The notes: generated by a model from the letters alone, not told the origin. DNA of 64,000 nucleotides from Paraburkholderia kururiensis JCM 10599 = LMG 19447 (GCF_003986935.1 NZ_RJZE01000025.1:1-64000), one strand, 5' to 3'; shown: positions 1 through 8,233, counted from the first letter of the stretch. Translations and numbers: made by a program.

Positions 1-992
1 TCAAGGGCGATAAGCGCGTCTTCACCGAGGCGCAATTGCGGCAGTTGCAGTGCGGCGCGTCCGAGGACATGGACTTCTGGCGACCGGATAACAGGCGTGA
101 ATCCGGCGTGGACGAACGCGACAATCACGGCAGGCTGTACGTGTATTTCACGCCGCACGACCGCGTGATGGGCGCGGTACCGCTGCAAAGCATCGGTTGG
201 CAGGGCGTGGACGACAGACTGCTCGCCGAGCTGGGCGATACGGTCAAACAGCGCATGCTGGCACGTGGCACGCCAGTGGGCGACGCGCCGGGCGTAAAGA
301 AGTTCGGTACGCTGCCGCCGATTCCCGAAGACAAGCTCGTACCAGGTGCGAAGCCGACAGATTTCTGGAATGGAAACCGCGATATTTTTTCGCCCCTCAT
401 GAAACTGTGGGCCGTACCCCATCCCGACAAGACCGTGACTATCAACGCGGAAGAGGTGCCGCAGCCCGTCACGGCGGAAGAAATGCGGCCGTTCGAAAAC
501 TCGCGTAAAGGAGTGGATGAAATGGGCAAGTGGGTTTCCGATCCCAATGACCCGAACGGAGGGCATTACGCTGACCCCGATTACCGTTATATGCGCTCGA
601 TTTATCAGCCGGAACGTACTGTGACGACAGAGGATATTTATAGCTCGACGCGCACGACCCGGCTTGAAACGCAGGAGGAAATGTTGCAGCGGCTCGATAC
701 CTATCACGCCGAGCCGACCAACCACAGCACGCTGCCGCAGCACGAAGCTTTCATGCGTCGCGTGGTGGCCTACGATCTGCCGGTCGGCTTTTGCGATTCG
801 CATGAGAGGCCGGCGCTCTGGACCCGCCTGATGATGCAGGCCGACTGGACACAGGGCTATGACGATTACTTCGGGTCTGGCGCGCCTCAAAGCATCATCA
901 AGCCGCCGCATATCGATTGGGATACGGTCGCCGACGAGCAAAGCAGGGCCGAAGCCGAACAGCTCAGGCAGCAACAATGGAAGGGGGCTTGA
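1..992 (+). CDS. T6SS Tle3-type phospholipase effector, C-terminal part (5' truncated by window edge)
   Basis: The frame is open from the first base (first full codon at 3), so about 329 C-terminal residues are visible and the real start lies left of the window. The visible part resembles the DUF3274-type tail of Tle3 effectors; recognisable stretches are DFWRPDNRR, GRLYVYFTPHDRVMG, RSIYQPE and FMRRVVAYDLPVGFC. Tle3 proteins are T6SS-delivered lipases whose alpha/beta-hydrolase domain lies further N-terminal, outside this window. The stop overlaps the next start (TGATG at 990-994), so effector and immunity genes are translationally coupled. Parts of this tail recur twice downstream fused to PAAR starts. 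The family call is by recall of the tail; catalytic residues cannot be seen. Confidence 0.72.
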   Translation, partial: KGDKRVFTEAQLRQLQCGASEDMDFWRPDNRRESGVDERDNHGRLYVYFTPHDRVMGAVPLQSIGWQGVDDRLLAELGDTVKQRMLARGTPVGDAPGVKKFGTLPPIPEDKLVPGAKPTDFWNGNRDIFSPLMKLWAVPHPDKTVTINAEEVPQPVTAEEMRPFENSRKGVDEMGKWVSDPNDPNGGHYADPDYRYMRSIYQPERTVTTEDIYSSTRTTRLETQEEMLQRLDTYHAEPTNHSTLPQHEAFMRRVVAYDLPVGFCDSHERPALWTRLMMQADWTQGYDDYFGSGAPQSIIKPPHIDWDTVADEQSRAEAEQLRQQQWKGA

Positions 993-1732
993 TGAGATAC
1001 GTTACAGCCACAATGGCGCTTGTCGCCCTCATGCAAGGGTGCACTGCACAGACGCCGGAGCACGCGAGCTTCGGACTCGGAGATTTCATGAGTTCGGCGC
1101 TCAAGGAATTGCCGTATGACTCGCCGCCCCAGGTCATCTACCGGATTGACGACCACCGGTTTGTAACGCTGGAACGTTACCGTGATTGCAACCACGGAGA
1201 AACCTACTACAACGACACCCGTGCCGGCATCCGGAAGCACGTGGGTCGAGGTCTGTTCGAAAACTTCCAGGGGCACGTCATTAATGCCGATCCGTCTGGA
1301 ATGAACATTGTTTTGCCGCTCGCATATCCGGATGGACTGATTTGTGGTAATGGCGAAAAAGGCTGCATCGTGCCTTTATGGTATTCGACAGACGGCGGGA
1401 AAACCTTCCATTCCAAGGTGTACATGGATCACAGTTTCAACGCGTTTGAGGACTCGAAACGATACACGGTCGCCGCCACCCAAAATAAGCTCTTTGTAGT
1501 TCAGGTCGATTACGGAGACGAGAATGGCGATCCTTATGTGACAGAGTATCCGCTAGTTCCTGATATCGACCTAAGCAAGCCATATCCCCCAGGAATCCAC
1601 GGCTCTACATTTATGGCCTCGAAGCGACCAGGCATTTTTTCAAAGCTCAAAACGCCATCCGGCCAGGACCGCATCATCTGCGATCCCTCGATCAAGCCGA
1701 CCAATCCCGACGCGCCGCTGGCGCCGCAGTAA
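992..1732 (+). CDS. Tli3-like lipoprotein immunity protein, copy 1
   Basis: A 246-aa protein with a lipoprotein signal peptide: short basic start, hydrophobic core and lipobox ending MQGC, with the lipidated Cys at residue 17. This places it in the periplasm, where Tle3 lipases act. ATG 992 overlaps the effector stop by one base, the usual effector/immunity coupling. The mature part holds ELPYDSPPQVIYRIDDHRF, a YRDC motif, YSTDGGKTF and a conserved C-end PSGQDRIICDPSIKPTNP, all shared with the two copies downstream. By position and pairing it should neutralise the adjacent Tle3-type effector. The middle of its C-terminal half (after FEDSK) differs from copies 2 and 3, suggesting different specificity. 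Confidence 0.75.
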   Translation: MRYVTATMALVALMQGCTAQTPEHASFGLGDFMSSALKELPYDSPPQVIYRIDDHRFVTLERYRDCNHGETYYNDTRAGIRKHVGRGLFENFQGHVINADPSGMNIVLPLAYPDGLICGNGEKGCIVPLWYSTDGGKTFHSKVYMDHSFNAFEDSKRYTVAATQNKLFVVQVDYGDENGDPYVTEYPLVPDIDLSKPYPPGIHGSTFMASKRPGIFSKLKTPSGQDRIICDPSIKPTNPDAPLAPQ

Positions 1733-1879
1733 GGCGTCGGGCTTGATTACACAGCAACAGGAAACATCATCATGAACCCCCCCGTATGCCTCGGCGATCC
1801 AACCACGCACGGCGGCGTCGTCAAAACCGCGTCGTCAACGTTCAATCTCGATGGCAGAAAAGTCGCGCTGTGGCACGAC
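1652..1879 (+). repeat. Direct repeat A: immunity 3' end + intergenic + PAAR 5' end
   Basis: This block runs from the last about 80 bp of immunity copy 1, through the roughly 40-bp spacer, to codon 36 of the PAAR-type reading frame. It is nearly identical to 4703-4930 and diverged but collinear with 3464-3644. The right edge is a breakpoint: after 1879 the sequence switches from PAAR to effector-tail sequence. It marks the first of two tandem duplications. Confidence 0.85.
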
Positions 1880-2824
1880 AACATGGACTTCTGGCGGCCG
1901 GATAACAGGCGCAAATCGGGCGTGCACGAGCGCGACAATCACGGCAGGCTGTACGTGTATTTCACGCCGCACGACAGGGTCATGGGTGCCACGCCACTGC
2001 AAAGCATCGGCTGGCAGGGCTTGCCGGACAAACTGCTCTCGGAACTGGGCGATACGGTCAAACAGCGCATGCTGGCACGTGGCACGCCCGTGGGCGACGC
2101 GCCCGGTGTAAAGAAGTTCGGCACGCTGCCCCTGATCCAGAAGCCCGTGCCCGGTGTCAAGCCCGACGCTTTCTGGAACGGCAACCGGCGCACACCGCTC
2201 GGGGACTTGTGGGCAACACCCCACCCCGACAAGACCGTCACGGTCAACGCCGAGGAAGTGCCTCATCCTGTCACGGCGGAGGAGATGAAGACCTTCGAGG
2301 ATTCTCGCGTGATTGCTCCTGAAATGGCCAAATGGGTGAAAGACCCCGTCAATCCGAACAAGGGGCAATACGCGGACCCGGATTACCGTTTCTTTCGCTC
2401 GATCTATCAACCGGAGTGGAAACTGGATGCCAACCCGTTGAGCCCCATTGGCGTGAGTCTGGACAAGCAGACGCAGGATGAAATGCTCCAGCAGCATGAC
2501 CACTATCACGCCGAGCCGCCCAACCATAGCACCGTACCGGAGCGGCAGGACTTCATGCGCCGGGTGGTGGCCTACGACCTGCCGGTGGGCTTCTGCGACG
2601 CCTACGAAAGGCCGGCGTTCTGGACCCGCCTGATGCAACTGGCGGACTGGACCCTCGGATACGACACGTACTTTCAGACGGGCGTACCTAAAACGGTCGA
2701 GAAGCCGAAAGCGATTGACTGGGACACAGCCAGCGGCCTGAATGAAGCCGCGATAAAGAAGCTGAACGCCCAGGCGAAAGGACTATCGTCCACCAAGCGC
2801 GACGATATCGTTTATGGCGACTAG
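1772..2824 (+). CDS. PAAR N-terminus fused to Tle3-type effector tail (duplication scar 1)
   Basis: The 350-aa product starts with 36 residues of a PAAR protein (MNPPVCLGDPTTHGG through KVALWHD), matching the complete PAAR gene at 4823. It then switches directly to the Tle3 tail (NMDFWRPDNRRKSG onward), collinear with the first gene. Start ATG 1772 has AGGA about 10 bp upstream, as in the complete PAAR gene. No hydrolase domain is present, so it cannot be a complete lipase. The tail differs at many positions from the first effector, so the copy is not recent. It could be an inert scar, a dummy effector, or a C-terminal module kept for recombination. It is followed by its own immunity gene. 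Confidence 0.7.
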   Translation: MNPPVCLGDPTTHGGVVKTASSTFNLDGRKVALWHDNMDFWRPDNRRKSGVHERDNHGRLYVYFTPHDRVMGATPLQSIGWQGLPDKLLSELGDTVKQRMLARGTPVGDAPGVKKFGTLPLIQKPVPGVKPDAFWNGNRRTPLGDLWATPHPDKTVTVNAEEVPHPVTAEEMKTFEDSRVIAPEMAKWVKDPVNPNKGQYADPDYRFFRSIYQPEWKLDANPLSPIGVSLDKQTQDEMLQQHDHYHAEPPNHSTVPERQDFMRRVVAYDLPVGFCDAYERPAFWTRLMQLADWTLGYDTYFQTGVPKTVEKPKAIDWDTASGLNEAAIKKLNAQAKGLSSTKRDDIVYGD

Positions 2825-2828
2825 CCGA

Positions 2829-3545
2829 ATGCGATGTGCAATTGCACTGGCAACCGTGATGGTCGTACTGCAAGGTTGCTCCGGAAAGCCCCAGGAGCCG
2901 TATGTTTTCACACTTGGGGATTTTCTCGATGCAAAGGAACTGCCTTACGATTCGCCGCCACAGGTCATTTACCGGATTGACGATCACCGCTTCGTGACGC
3001 TTGAACATTACCGGGACTGCAACTACGGACAAGCCTATTACAACGATACGCGTGCCGGCATTAAAACGGGCTTGGGCAGAGCGAGCGTCGAAGACTATCA
3101 GGGGCGGCTGATCAATGCCGATCCGACCGGCAGAAATCTGGCGTTCCCCTCAGGCGCTCCGCCTGGATTAGGCACGTCCGATCATGGTGTTGAGGTCGGA
3201 TTGCTGTATTCAACTGACGGCGGAAAGACCTTTGCGGCGATGGGCTATATGAAGCATAGCTTTCATCCATTCGAAGACTCGAAAGACTATACGGTCGCAG
3301 TGACGAAGGACAGCCTGTTCATTTCCCAAAGCATCAGTAAAACAGCAGATGCCGTTGAAGTTGACCGTTATCCGCTTTTTCCTGGTTTCGTTTATGAGTC
3401 GAAGGAAAAACTTCCCGAAGGAAAACACATAGAGTTCGACACGAAGATGCCAGATGGACTGCGCACGCCATCCGGACAGGACCGCATCATTTGCGATCCG
3501 TCGATCAAGCCTACCAATCCCGACGCACCGCTGGCTCCGCAGTGA
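2829..3545 (+). CDS. Tli3-like lipoprotein immunity protein, copy 2
   Basis: A 238-aa lipoprotein paralogous to copies 1 and 3, with lipobox LQGC. I chose ATG 2829 because it puts the lipidated Cys at residue 17 exactly as in the other two copies. The in-frame ATG 2814, inside the end of the preceding gene, would add MATSR and overlap it by 11 bp. The core YRIDDHRFVTLEHYRDC, YSTDGGKTF and QDRIICDPSIKPTNP are kept, but it has ASVEDYQGR where copies 1 and 3 have GLFENFQG, and lacks their CGNGEKGC segment. Likely a periplasmic immunity protein of changed or orphan specificity, since its partner lacks a catalytic domain. Confidence 0.72.
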   Translation: MRCAIALATVMVVLQGCSGKPQEPYVFTLGDFLDAKELPYDSPPQVIYRIDDHRFVTLEHYRDCNYGQAYYNDTRAGIKTGLGRASVEDYQGRLINADPTGRNLAFPSGAPPGLGTSDHGVEVGLLYSTDGGKTFAAMGYMKHSFHPFEDSKDYTVAVTKDSLFISQSISKTADAVEVDRYPLFPGFVYESKEKLPEGKHIEFDTKMPDGLRTPSGQDRIICDPSIKPTNPDAPLAPQ

Positions 3546-3644
3546 GGCATCGGGACCGATTACAAAGCAGTGACCAACATCATCATGAAAACCCCCGTAT
3601 GCCTGGGCGATGCGACAACGCACGGCGGCGGCGTCAAGACCGCA
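3464..3644 (+). repeat. Direct repeat B: immunity 3' end + intergenic + PAAR 5' end
   Basis: Diverged copy of the block at 1652-1879 and 4703-4930, ending after PAAR codon 20 where the sequence jumps into the effector tail (YRYIRSIYQ). The AGGA ahead of the PAAR start in the other two copies is changed here, so translation of the following fusion may be weak. Confidence 0.75.
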
Positions 3645-4055
3645 TACCGTTATATACGCTCGATTTATCAACCGGAGCGTACCGTGACGACGGAGGACAT
3701 TTACAGCTCGACGCGCACGACCCGTCTTGAAACACAGGACGAAATGCTGGAAAGACTCGACGCCTATCTCGCCGAGCCGCCCAACCACAGCACGCTGCCG
3801 CAGCACGAAGCTTTCATGCGTCGCGTGGTGGCCTACGACCTGCCGGTCGGCTTTTGCGATTCGCATGAGAGGCCGGCGCTCTGGACCCGCCTGATGAAGC
3901 AGGCCGACTGGACGCTGGGCCATGACGATTACTTCGGGTCCGGCGTGTCTCAAAGCATCATCAAGCCGCCGCATATCGATTGGGATACGGTCGCCGAAGA
4001 GCAAAGCAGGGCCGAAACCGAACAGCTCAGGCAGCAACAATGGAAGGGGGCTTGA
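3585..4055 (+). CDS. PAAR N-terminus fused to short Tle3-type effector tail (duplication scar 2)
   Basis: A 156-aa product: 20 PAAR-type residues (MKTPVCLGDATTHGGGVKTA), then the last about 135 residues of the Tle3 tail from YRYIRSIYQPE onward. The tail is much closer to the first effector (shared VTTEDIYSSTRTTRLETQ, LPQHEAFMRR) than to scar 1, so this duplication is younger or has been converted. ATG 3585 is chosen by homology with the PAAR starts at 1772 and 4823. The stop overlaps the next start as TGATG, the same coupling as at 990. No enzymatic domain is present. Probably non-functional as a toxin. Confidence 0.65.
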   Translation: MKTPVCLGDATTHGGGVKTAYRYIRSIYQPERTVTTEDIYSSTRTTRLETQDEMLERLDAYLAEPPNHSTLPQHEAFMRRVVAYDLPVGFCDSHERPALWTRLMKQADWTLGHDDYFGSGVSQSIIKPPHIDWDTVAEEQSRAETEQLRQQQWKGA

Positions 4056-4783
4056 TGAGATACGTCGCTGCCACAATCGCGCTGGTCGCTCTCGTGCAGG
4101 CGTGCACGGCGCAGCCTCCAGTGCGCCCGGTTTTCAGACTTGCAGATTTTTGGAGTTCGAAGCTCAAGGAGTTGCCGTATGACTCCCCGCCCCAGGTCAT
4201 CTACCGGATCGATGACCACCGGTTTGTAACGCTGGAGCATTATCGGGATTGTTATCACGGGGACTCGTACTACAACGACACCCGTGATGGCATCCGGAAG
4301 TACCTAGGGCGAGGCCTGTTCGAAAACTTCCAGGGGCGCGTCATTAATGCCGATCCGTCCGCAACGAATATCGTTTTACCGCTCGCCTATCCACCGAGAG
4401 CCTTTTGCGGTAACGGCGAAAAAGGCTGCGTCGTGCCTTTCTGGTATTCGACAGACGGCGGGAAAACCTTCCATTCCAAGATGTACATGGATCACAGTTT
4501 CAACGCGTTTGAGGACTCGAAAGACTATACGGTAGCGGTAACAAAGGACAGTCTCTTCATTTCTCAAAGTATCAGCAAAACGACAGACGCCGTTGAAGTT
4601 GACCGTTATCCGCTCGTTCCTGGTTTTGTTTATGGAACGAAGGAAAAGCTTCCTGAAGGAAAGCGCATAGAGTTTGATACCAAAATGCCAGCCGGATTGC
4701 GCACGCCATCCGGCCAGGACCGAATCATCTGCAATCCCTCCATCAAGCCGACCAATCCCGACGCGCCGCTGGCTCCGCAGTAA
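4055..4783 (+). CDS. Tli3-like lipoprotein immunity protein, copy 3 (mosaic)
   Basis: A 242-aa lipoprotein with lipobox VQAC, Cys at residue 17. The N-terminal two thirds match copy 1 (GLFENFQGR, CGNGEKGC, YMDHSFNAFEDSK). From FEDSK on the sequence matches copy 2 (DYTVAVTKDSLFISQSISKT, VEVDRYPL, KEKLPEGK). The switch falls near 4515. It is therefore a recombinant of the other two, consistent with gene conversion inside the array. Start ATG 4055 overlaps the upstream stop by one base. The role is probably periplasmic protection against a Tle3-type lipase. Confidence 0.73.
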   Translation: MRYVAATIALVALVQACTAQPPVRPVFRLADFWSSKLKELPYDSPPQVIYRIDDHRFVTLEHYRDCYHGDSYYNDTRDGIRKYLGRGLFENFQGRVINADPSATNIVLPLAYPPRAFCGNGEKGCVVPFWYSTDGGKTFHSKMYMDHSFNAFEDSKDYTVAVTKDSLFISQSISKTTDAVEVDRYPLVPGFVYGTKEKLPEGKRIEFDTKMPAGLRTPSGQDRIICNPSIKPTNPDAPLAPQ

Positions 4784-4930
4784 GGCGTCGGGCCTGATTA
4801 CACAGCAACAGGAAACATCATCATGAAACCCCCCGTATGCCTCGGCGATCCAACCACGCACGGCGGCGTCGTCAAAACCGCGTCGTCAACGTTCAACCTA
4901 GATGGCAGAAAAGTCGCCCTGTGGCACGAC
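4703..4930 (+). repeat. Direct repeat C: immunity 3' end + intergenic + PAAR 5' end
   Basis: Third and probably ancestral copy of the block at 1652-1879, with which it is nearly identical. Here the PAAR gene continues intact past the breakpoint seen in copy A, so this junction (immunity - PAAR) is the parental order from which the duplications arose. Confidence 0.85.
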
Positions 4931-5080
4931 ATCGTGTCGTGCCCGCAGCACGGCGATAACCCGATCATCGAATGCGCGGAGGGCTACAGCGAAGACGGCC
5001 GCAAATGGGCCGTCCATCTGTGCCGCACGCGCTGCGGCAGCCAGGTCATCGCCCGCAGCACGGGAATGAACATCGCATGA
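4823..5080 (+). CDS. PAAR-domain protein (T6SS spike tip)
   Basis: An 85-aa protein with a PAAR/PAAR-RHS-like start (VCLGDPTTHGG), a central beta region and later Cys/His (SCPQHGD, CRTRCGS) that could bind the metal of the PAAR cone. PAAR proteins sharpen the VgrG spike and carry effectors. The full-length form occurs only here; its first 36 and 20 codons are fused to effector tails at 1772 and 3585. AGGA precedes ATG 4823. The stop overlaps the next start by 4 bp (ATGA at 5077), so it is coupled to the membrane-protein gene downstream. Confidence 0.8.
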   Translation: MKPPVCLGDPTTHGGVVKTASSTFNLDGRKVALWHDIVSCPQHGDNPIIECAEGYSEDGRKWAVHLCRTRCGSQVIARSTGMNIA

Positions 5081-6486
5081 GCCGGACGTGGGTTATTCCG
5101 GACGTGGCCGAGCGCGATTACGACCGGCTGCCGTCGATCTGGCGGTGCGTGGTCGCCTTCATCGTCATCCAGACCGCAGGCATTCTCATCACCGTACTGA
5201 CGTGGGAACAGGGCAAGCCGGTCATGTCCGGCCTCTTCTTCGTACGCGCCCTGCTGATGCCTCTGCTGGTGTGGGGCGCGGTGTGCGGGATCATCTATTC
5301 CGGTTACGAAGATTCCATCGGTTGCGCGGACTGGTGGAATTTCCTGTGCCGCAGCGCGCACGTGGACTGGCGCTACTGGACACAGGCGCATGTCGCCATC
5401 GTGCGCAGTATTGCGCTGACGCCCGAGCCTGAACTGGCCGAACGCCTGCTCGGCCTCGAAGGCAGTCCGCCGGCCAATCCAGGCGCGGTGCTGTCGTTAC
5501 CGGCAGTGGACGGCGCAGCCGGAGTGTCGCGTCTCTCGCTGATCGTTGAACAACTGCTCACGCCGCTTGCGAGCAGCGTTTCGCGGCTTGCACAGAGCCG
5601 GACGGTCGAAGTCATCCTGCAATCGGCGGCGAAGGACGACCTCACCGAACTGCGCACCGTATGGCAGAAGCTGAACCTGTCTGACCTGGTGCAGTTTGGA
5701 TGGCTGCCCTGCGATGCGGAGCACACCCGTATCGAGACATGGTTCGAAGAAGGCTGGAGCGCCGATTTCAGGCTACTGGTCGCCTGCCAGCTCCACGAGG
5801 AAGACGCGGAACCGTCGTGGTCGGAAGCCGCGGTGGCGATGCTGCTGACCCGACCCAGCGTCATCGACAGCTTCAAGGGAAAACTGCGGCCACAGGCGCG
5901 CCTGTTCCGGCCCATTCCGACGCCCGCCGATTCGGTGGAGGAATCGCTCGGGACACTGCTGGCTGCTGGACAGACGCCACGCGCGCGAATCAGGCAGGGC
6001 TGGTTGAGCGGCCTGTCGCCGCAGGGCCGTCATGCGGTGGCCGGGGCGGTGCGCGAATCGGGCCTCGATCTGCAGGTGCATGACGTGGATTGCGCGACGG
6101 GTCGACCCGGACCGGTGAGCCCGCTGCTGCTCCAGGCACTCGCCGCACAGATGGTGGCTCATGGGCAGGGCACCCAGCTGGTCGCCGCGCCGGCTGGCCA
6201 GAGGCTGACGCTGAATCTCGTCGGCGTGAATCCTTCGCCGGTGCCGGAGGTCGAGCCGCCCTACATGCGCGTGCTGAGCCTGTCGGTCACGGCGGGCGTG
6301 AGCTGCGTGCTCGTCCTGATGATGTTCCTGCTTGAGGCGGCGGGGGCATCGCCGGCATGGTTCTGGACGTGCATGTCGGGCTTCGTTCTGACGTTTCTGA
6401 TCCAGGCCGGTGGTTCGATTCTGCGGCGTCGCCTGCTGGAGGACGACTTCCGCCGTGCGCTGTGGCGCTCTGGAGCGCGCGGGTGA
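5077..6486 (+). CDS. T6SS-locus-associated membrane protein, function unknown
   Basis: A 469-aa protein I cannot assign to a named family. It has two hydrophobic helices near the N-terminus (about residues 18-40 and 50-70), a large hydrophilic middle, then two more helices near the C-end (about residues 395-450, the second with FVLTFLIQAGGSIL), followed by a basic tail. The middle contains a possible repeat of FRPIP/LFGWLP-type segments but no catalytic motif I recognise. It is translationally coupled to PAAR (ATGA overlap at 5077-5080). That context suggests a chaperone or membrane accessory of this T6SS island; this is inference only. Confidence 0.6.
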   Translation: MSRTWVIPDVAERDYDRLPSIWRCVVAFIVIQTAGILITVLTWEQGKPVMSGLFFVRALLMPLLVWGAVCGIIYSGYEDSIGCADWWNFLCRSAHVDWRYWTQAHVAIVRSIALTPEPELAERLLGLEGSPPANPGAVLSLPAVDGAAGVSRLSLIVEQLLTPLASSVSRLAQSRTVEVILQSAAKDDLTELRTVWQKLNLSDLVQFGWLPCDAEHTRIETWFEEGWSADFRLLVACQLHEEDAEPSWSEAAVAMLLTRPSVIDSFKGKLRPQARLFRPIPTPADSVEESLGTLLAAGQTPRARIRQGWLSGLSPQGRHAVAGAVRESGLDLQVHDVDCATGRPGPVSPLLLQALAAQMVAHGQGTQLVAAPAGQRLTLNLVGVNPSPVPEVEPPYMRVLSLSVTAGVSCVLVLMMFLLEAAGASPAWFWTCMSGFVLTFLIQAGGSILRRRLLEDDFRRALWRSGARG

Positions 6487-6632
6487 GTGAGCGTGACCTG
6501 TGGCGGGAAATCGAGCACCGTAGTCGCACCAGGAACACAGCGCCTGCTCCGATCTCGGCCGCTTCGTCCGGGCCGCTTTCCTGCTGTTCCCGCCCCCCGC
6601 CGTGCTCAAGCCCTGAAGATCTGCGCCGTTAA
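6483..6632 (+). pseudogene. Possible truncated start of a further T6SS-operon gene
   Basis: GTG 6483 overlaps the previous stop as GTGA and opens a 49-codon frame beginning VSERDLWREIEHRSR. That stretch looks like the start of a real soluble protein. After about residue 20 it becomes Ser/Pro/Cys-rich and stops at 6632. This may be the broken edge of the T6SS operon, or a chance frame. Confidence 0.3.
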
Positions 6633-6679
6633 CGAGGTTACCGGAGCAGTTATCTGACAACTTTAGGACTTGCCGCAGC

Positions 6680-8233
6680 ATGCGCAACATAACGGTTCGA
6701 ACCAGCCTCCTCGTCGTACTCGTCATCTTCGGTTTGATGATTGTCGTGGGCGGCGTGATGGGCGTCGTCGCGTTGAAGGTGGCGAACGGCAACGCCCAGC
6801 GCCTGCACGAGCTCGCCAGCCAGACGATTCTCGCTAACGACGGCTACAAGGACAGCACTCGCACACGGGCCGCGATGGTGCGGGCCTATTCCGCGCTCAA
6901 GGAGCAGAACGACACCGCGACGCGCGATTCGGCGCTGCAAAGCGCAAAGAAGACCTTCGACCTTTCCGCGGCGGAAACCCAGGCGCTGCGCCAGGCGCCT
7001 GCCATCGAAGGCGTGCCGGACGACCTGAAGCAGCAGCTCGTGGATTCGTCCACGCAGCTCGCCGCGGTGCTCGCGCGCGCTTCGGACGCGCTGCGCAACG
7101 GCGACACGGCGGCCTACGCCGACATCAATGGCCGTGACATCACGCCCGCGGGTGCGGCCTATTCGGCGAGCGTCGAGAAGTTTCAGCGCCTTGCGAACCA
7201 GCTTTCGCAGGACACGCTCGCGCAAGGCAACGTGACCTACGCGTGGATTGTCGGCATGGTCTTCGTGGGCGTGGGGCTCGCGCTCGCGCTGATCGTCGTG
7301 ACGCACTTCGCGTTGCGGCGCACGGTGTGCGCGCCGCTGGCCGAGGCGGCTGGGTTGCTGGATCGCATGGCGTCCAACGACCTGACTGTGCACGTGCCCG
7401 AGGCCGGCCGCAACGAGATCGGCCAGCTGTTCGCCGCGATGCTGCGCATGCAGTCGGGCCTCTCGCACACGGTGGCCGGCGTGCGCGACAGCTGCGAGGA
7501 AATTCACCGCGCGGCGCGCGAGATCGCGGCAGGCAACCTCGACCTGTCGAGCCGCACCGAGCAGCAATCGGCGTCGCTCGAAGAGACGGCAGCCAGCATG
7601 GAACAGCTGACTTCCACGGTGAAGCAGAACGCGGGCAATGCGTCGCAGGCAAGCGCGCTGGCCACGGGCGCCGCGGACCTCGCGCAGCGCGGCGGCGACG
7701 TGGTGGGCCGCGCGGTGCGCACCATGAGCGACATCAGCGGCAGCTCGCAGAAAATTGCCGAGATCACCGGCATGATCGACAGCATCGCGTTTCAGACCAA
7801 CATTCTCGCGTTGAACGCCGCCGTGGAATCTGCGCGCGCGGGCGAGCAGGGACGCGGCTTCGCGGTGGTGGCAGGCGAAGTGCGCGCGCTCGCGCAGCGC
7901 AGCGCGAAAGCGGCGCAGGAAATCAAGACGCTGATCGCCCAGTCCATGGACGACGTGCGCAACGGCAACGACCTCGTCACGCAGGCGGGCCAGACGATGA
8001 ACGAGATCGTGGATGCCGTGCGCAACGTGGCCACCATCATGGGCGAGATCACGACCGCGACGACCGAGCAGACCACGGGCATCGAACAGGTGGGCCTCGC
8101 CGTGGGCCAGATGGACCAGGTGACCCAGCAGAACGCGGCGCTCGTGGAAGAGGCTGCTGCGGCGGCCAGTTCGCTGGAGCAGCAGGCGCAGTCAATGAAG
8201 GAGGCGGTTTCGGCGTTCCGGTTGGCCAGATAA
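6680..8233 (+). CDS. Methyl-accepting chemotaxis protein
   Basis: A 517-aa chemoreceptor of the Tar-like class. TM1 is at about residues 8-32, a periplasmic four-helix ligand domain (about 33-188) follows, and TM2 is at about 189-212. A HAMP domain comes next (APLAEAAGLLDRMASNDL), then the cytoplasmic MA domain. The conserved hairpin tip is present (QTNILALNAAVESARAGEQ, GFAVVAGEVRALAQRS), as are methylation-helix segments (SSRTEQQSASLEETAASME). There is no C-terminal NWETF-type pentapeptide. The ligand is unknown. It is a stand-alone gene with a 193-bp leader and no strong ribosome site, and it ends at a hairpin (8244-8265) facing the next, convergent gene. Confidence 0.93.
   Translation: MRNITVRTSLLVVLVIFGLMIVVGGVMGVVALKVANGNAQRLHELASQTILANDGYKDSTRTRAAMVRAYSALKEQNDTATRDSALQSAKKTFDLSAAETQALRQAPAIEGVPDDLKQQLVDSSTQLAAVLARASDALRNGDTAAYADINGRDITPAGAAYSASVEKFQRLANQLSQDTLAQGNVTYAWIVGMVFVGVGLALALIVVTHFALRRTVCAPLAEAAGLLDRMASNDLTVHVPEAGRNEIGQLFAAMLRMQSGLSHTVAGVRDSCEEIHRAAREIAAGNLDLSSRTEQQSASLEETAASMEQLTSTVKQNAGNASQASALATGAADLAQRGGDVVGRAVRTMSDISGSSQKIAEITGMIDSIAFQTNILALNAAVESARAGEQGRGFAVVAGEVRALAQRSAKAAQEIKTLIAQSMDDVRNGNDLVTQAGQTMNEIVDAVRNVATIMGEITTATTEQTTGIEQVGLAVGQMDQVTQQNAALVEEAAAAASSLEQQAQSMKEAVSAFRLAR

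Noticed and set aside
1..5100. Repeats in the T6SS region considered as a CRISPR array or insertion-sequence repeats
   Set aside because: The repeats are long, few and coding, with immunity and PAAR sequence in them; there are no short regular spacers, terminal inverted repeats or transposase.
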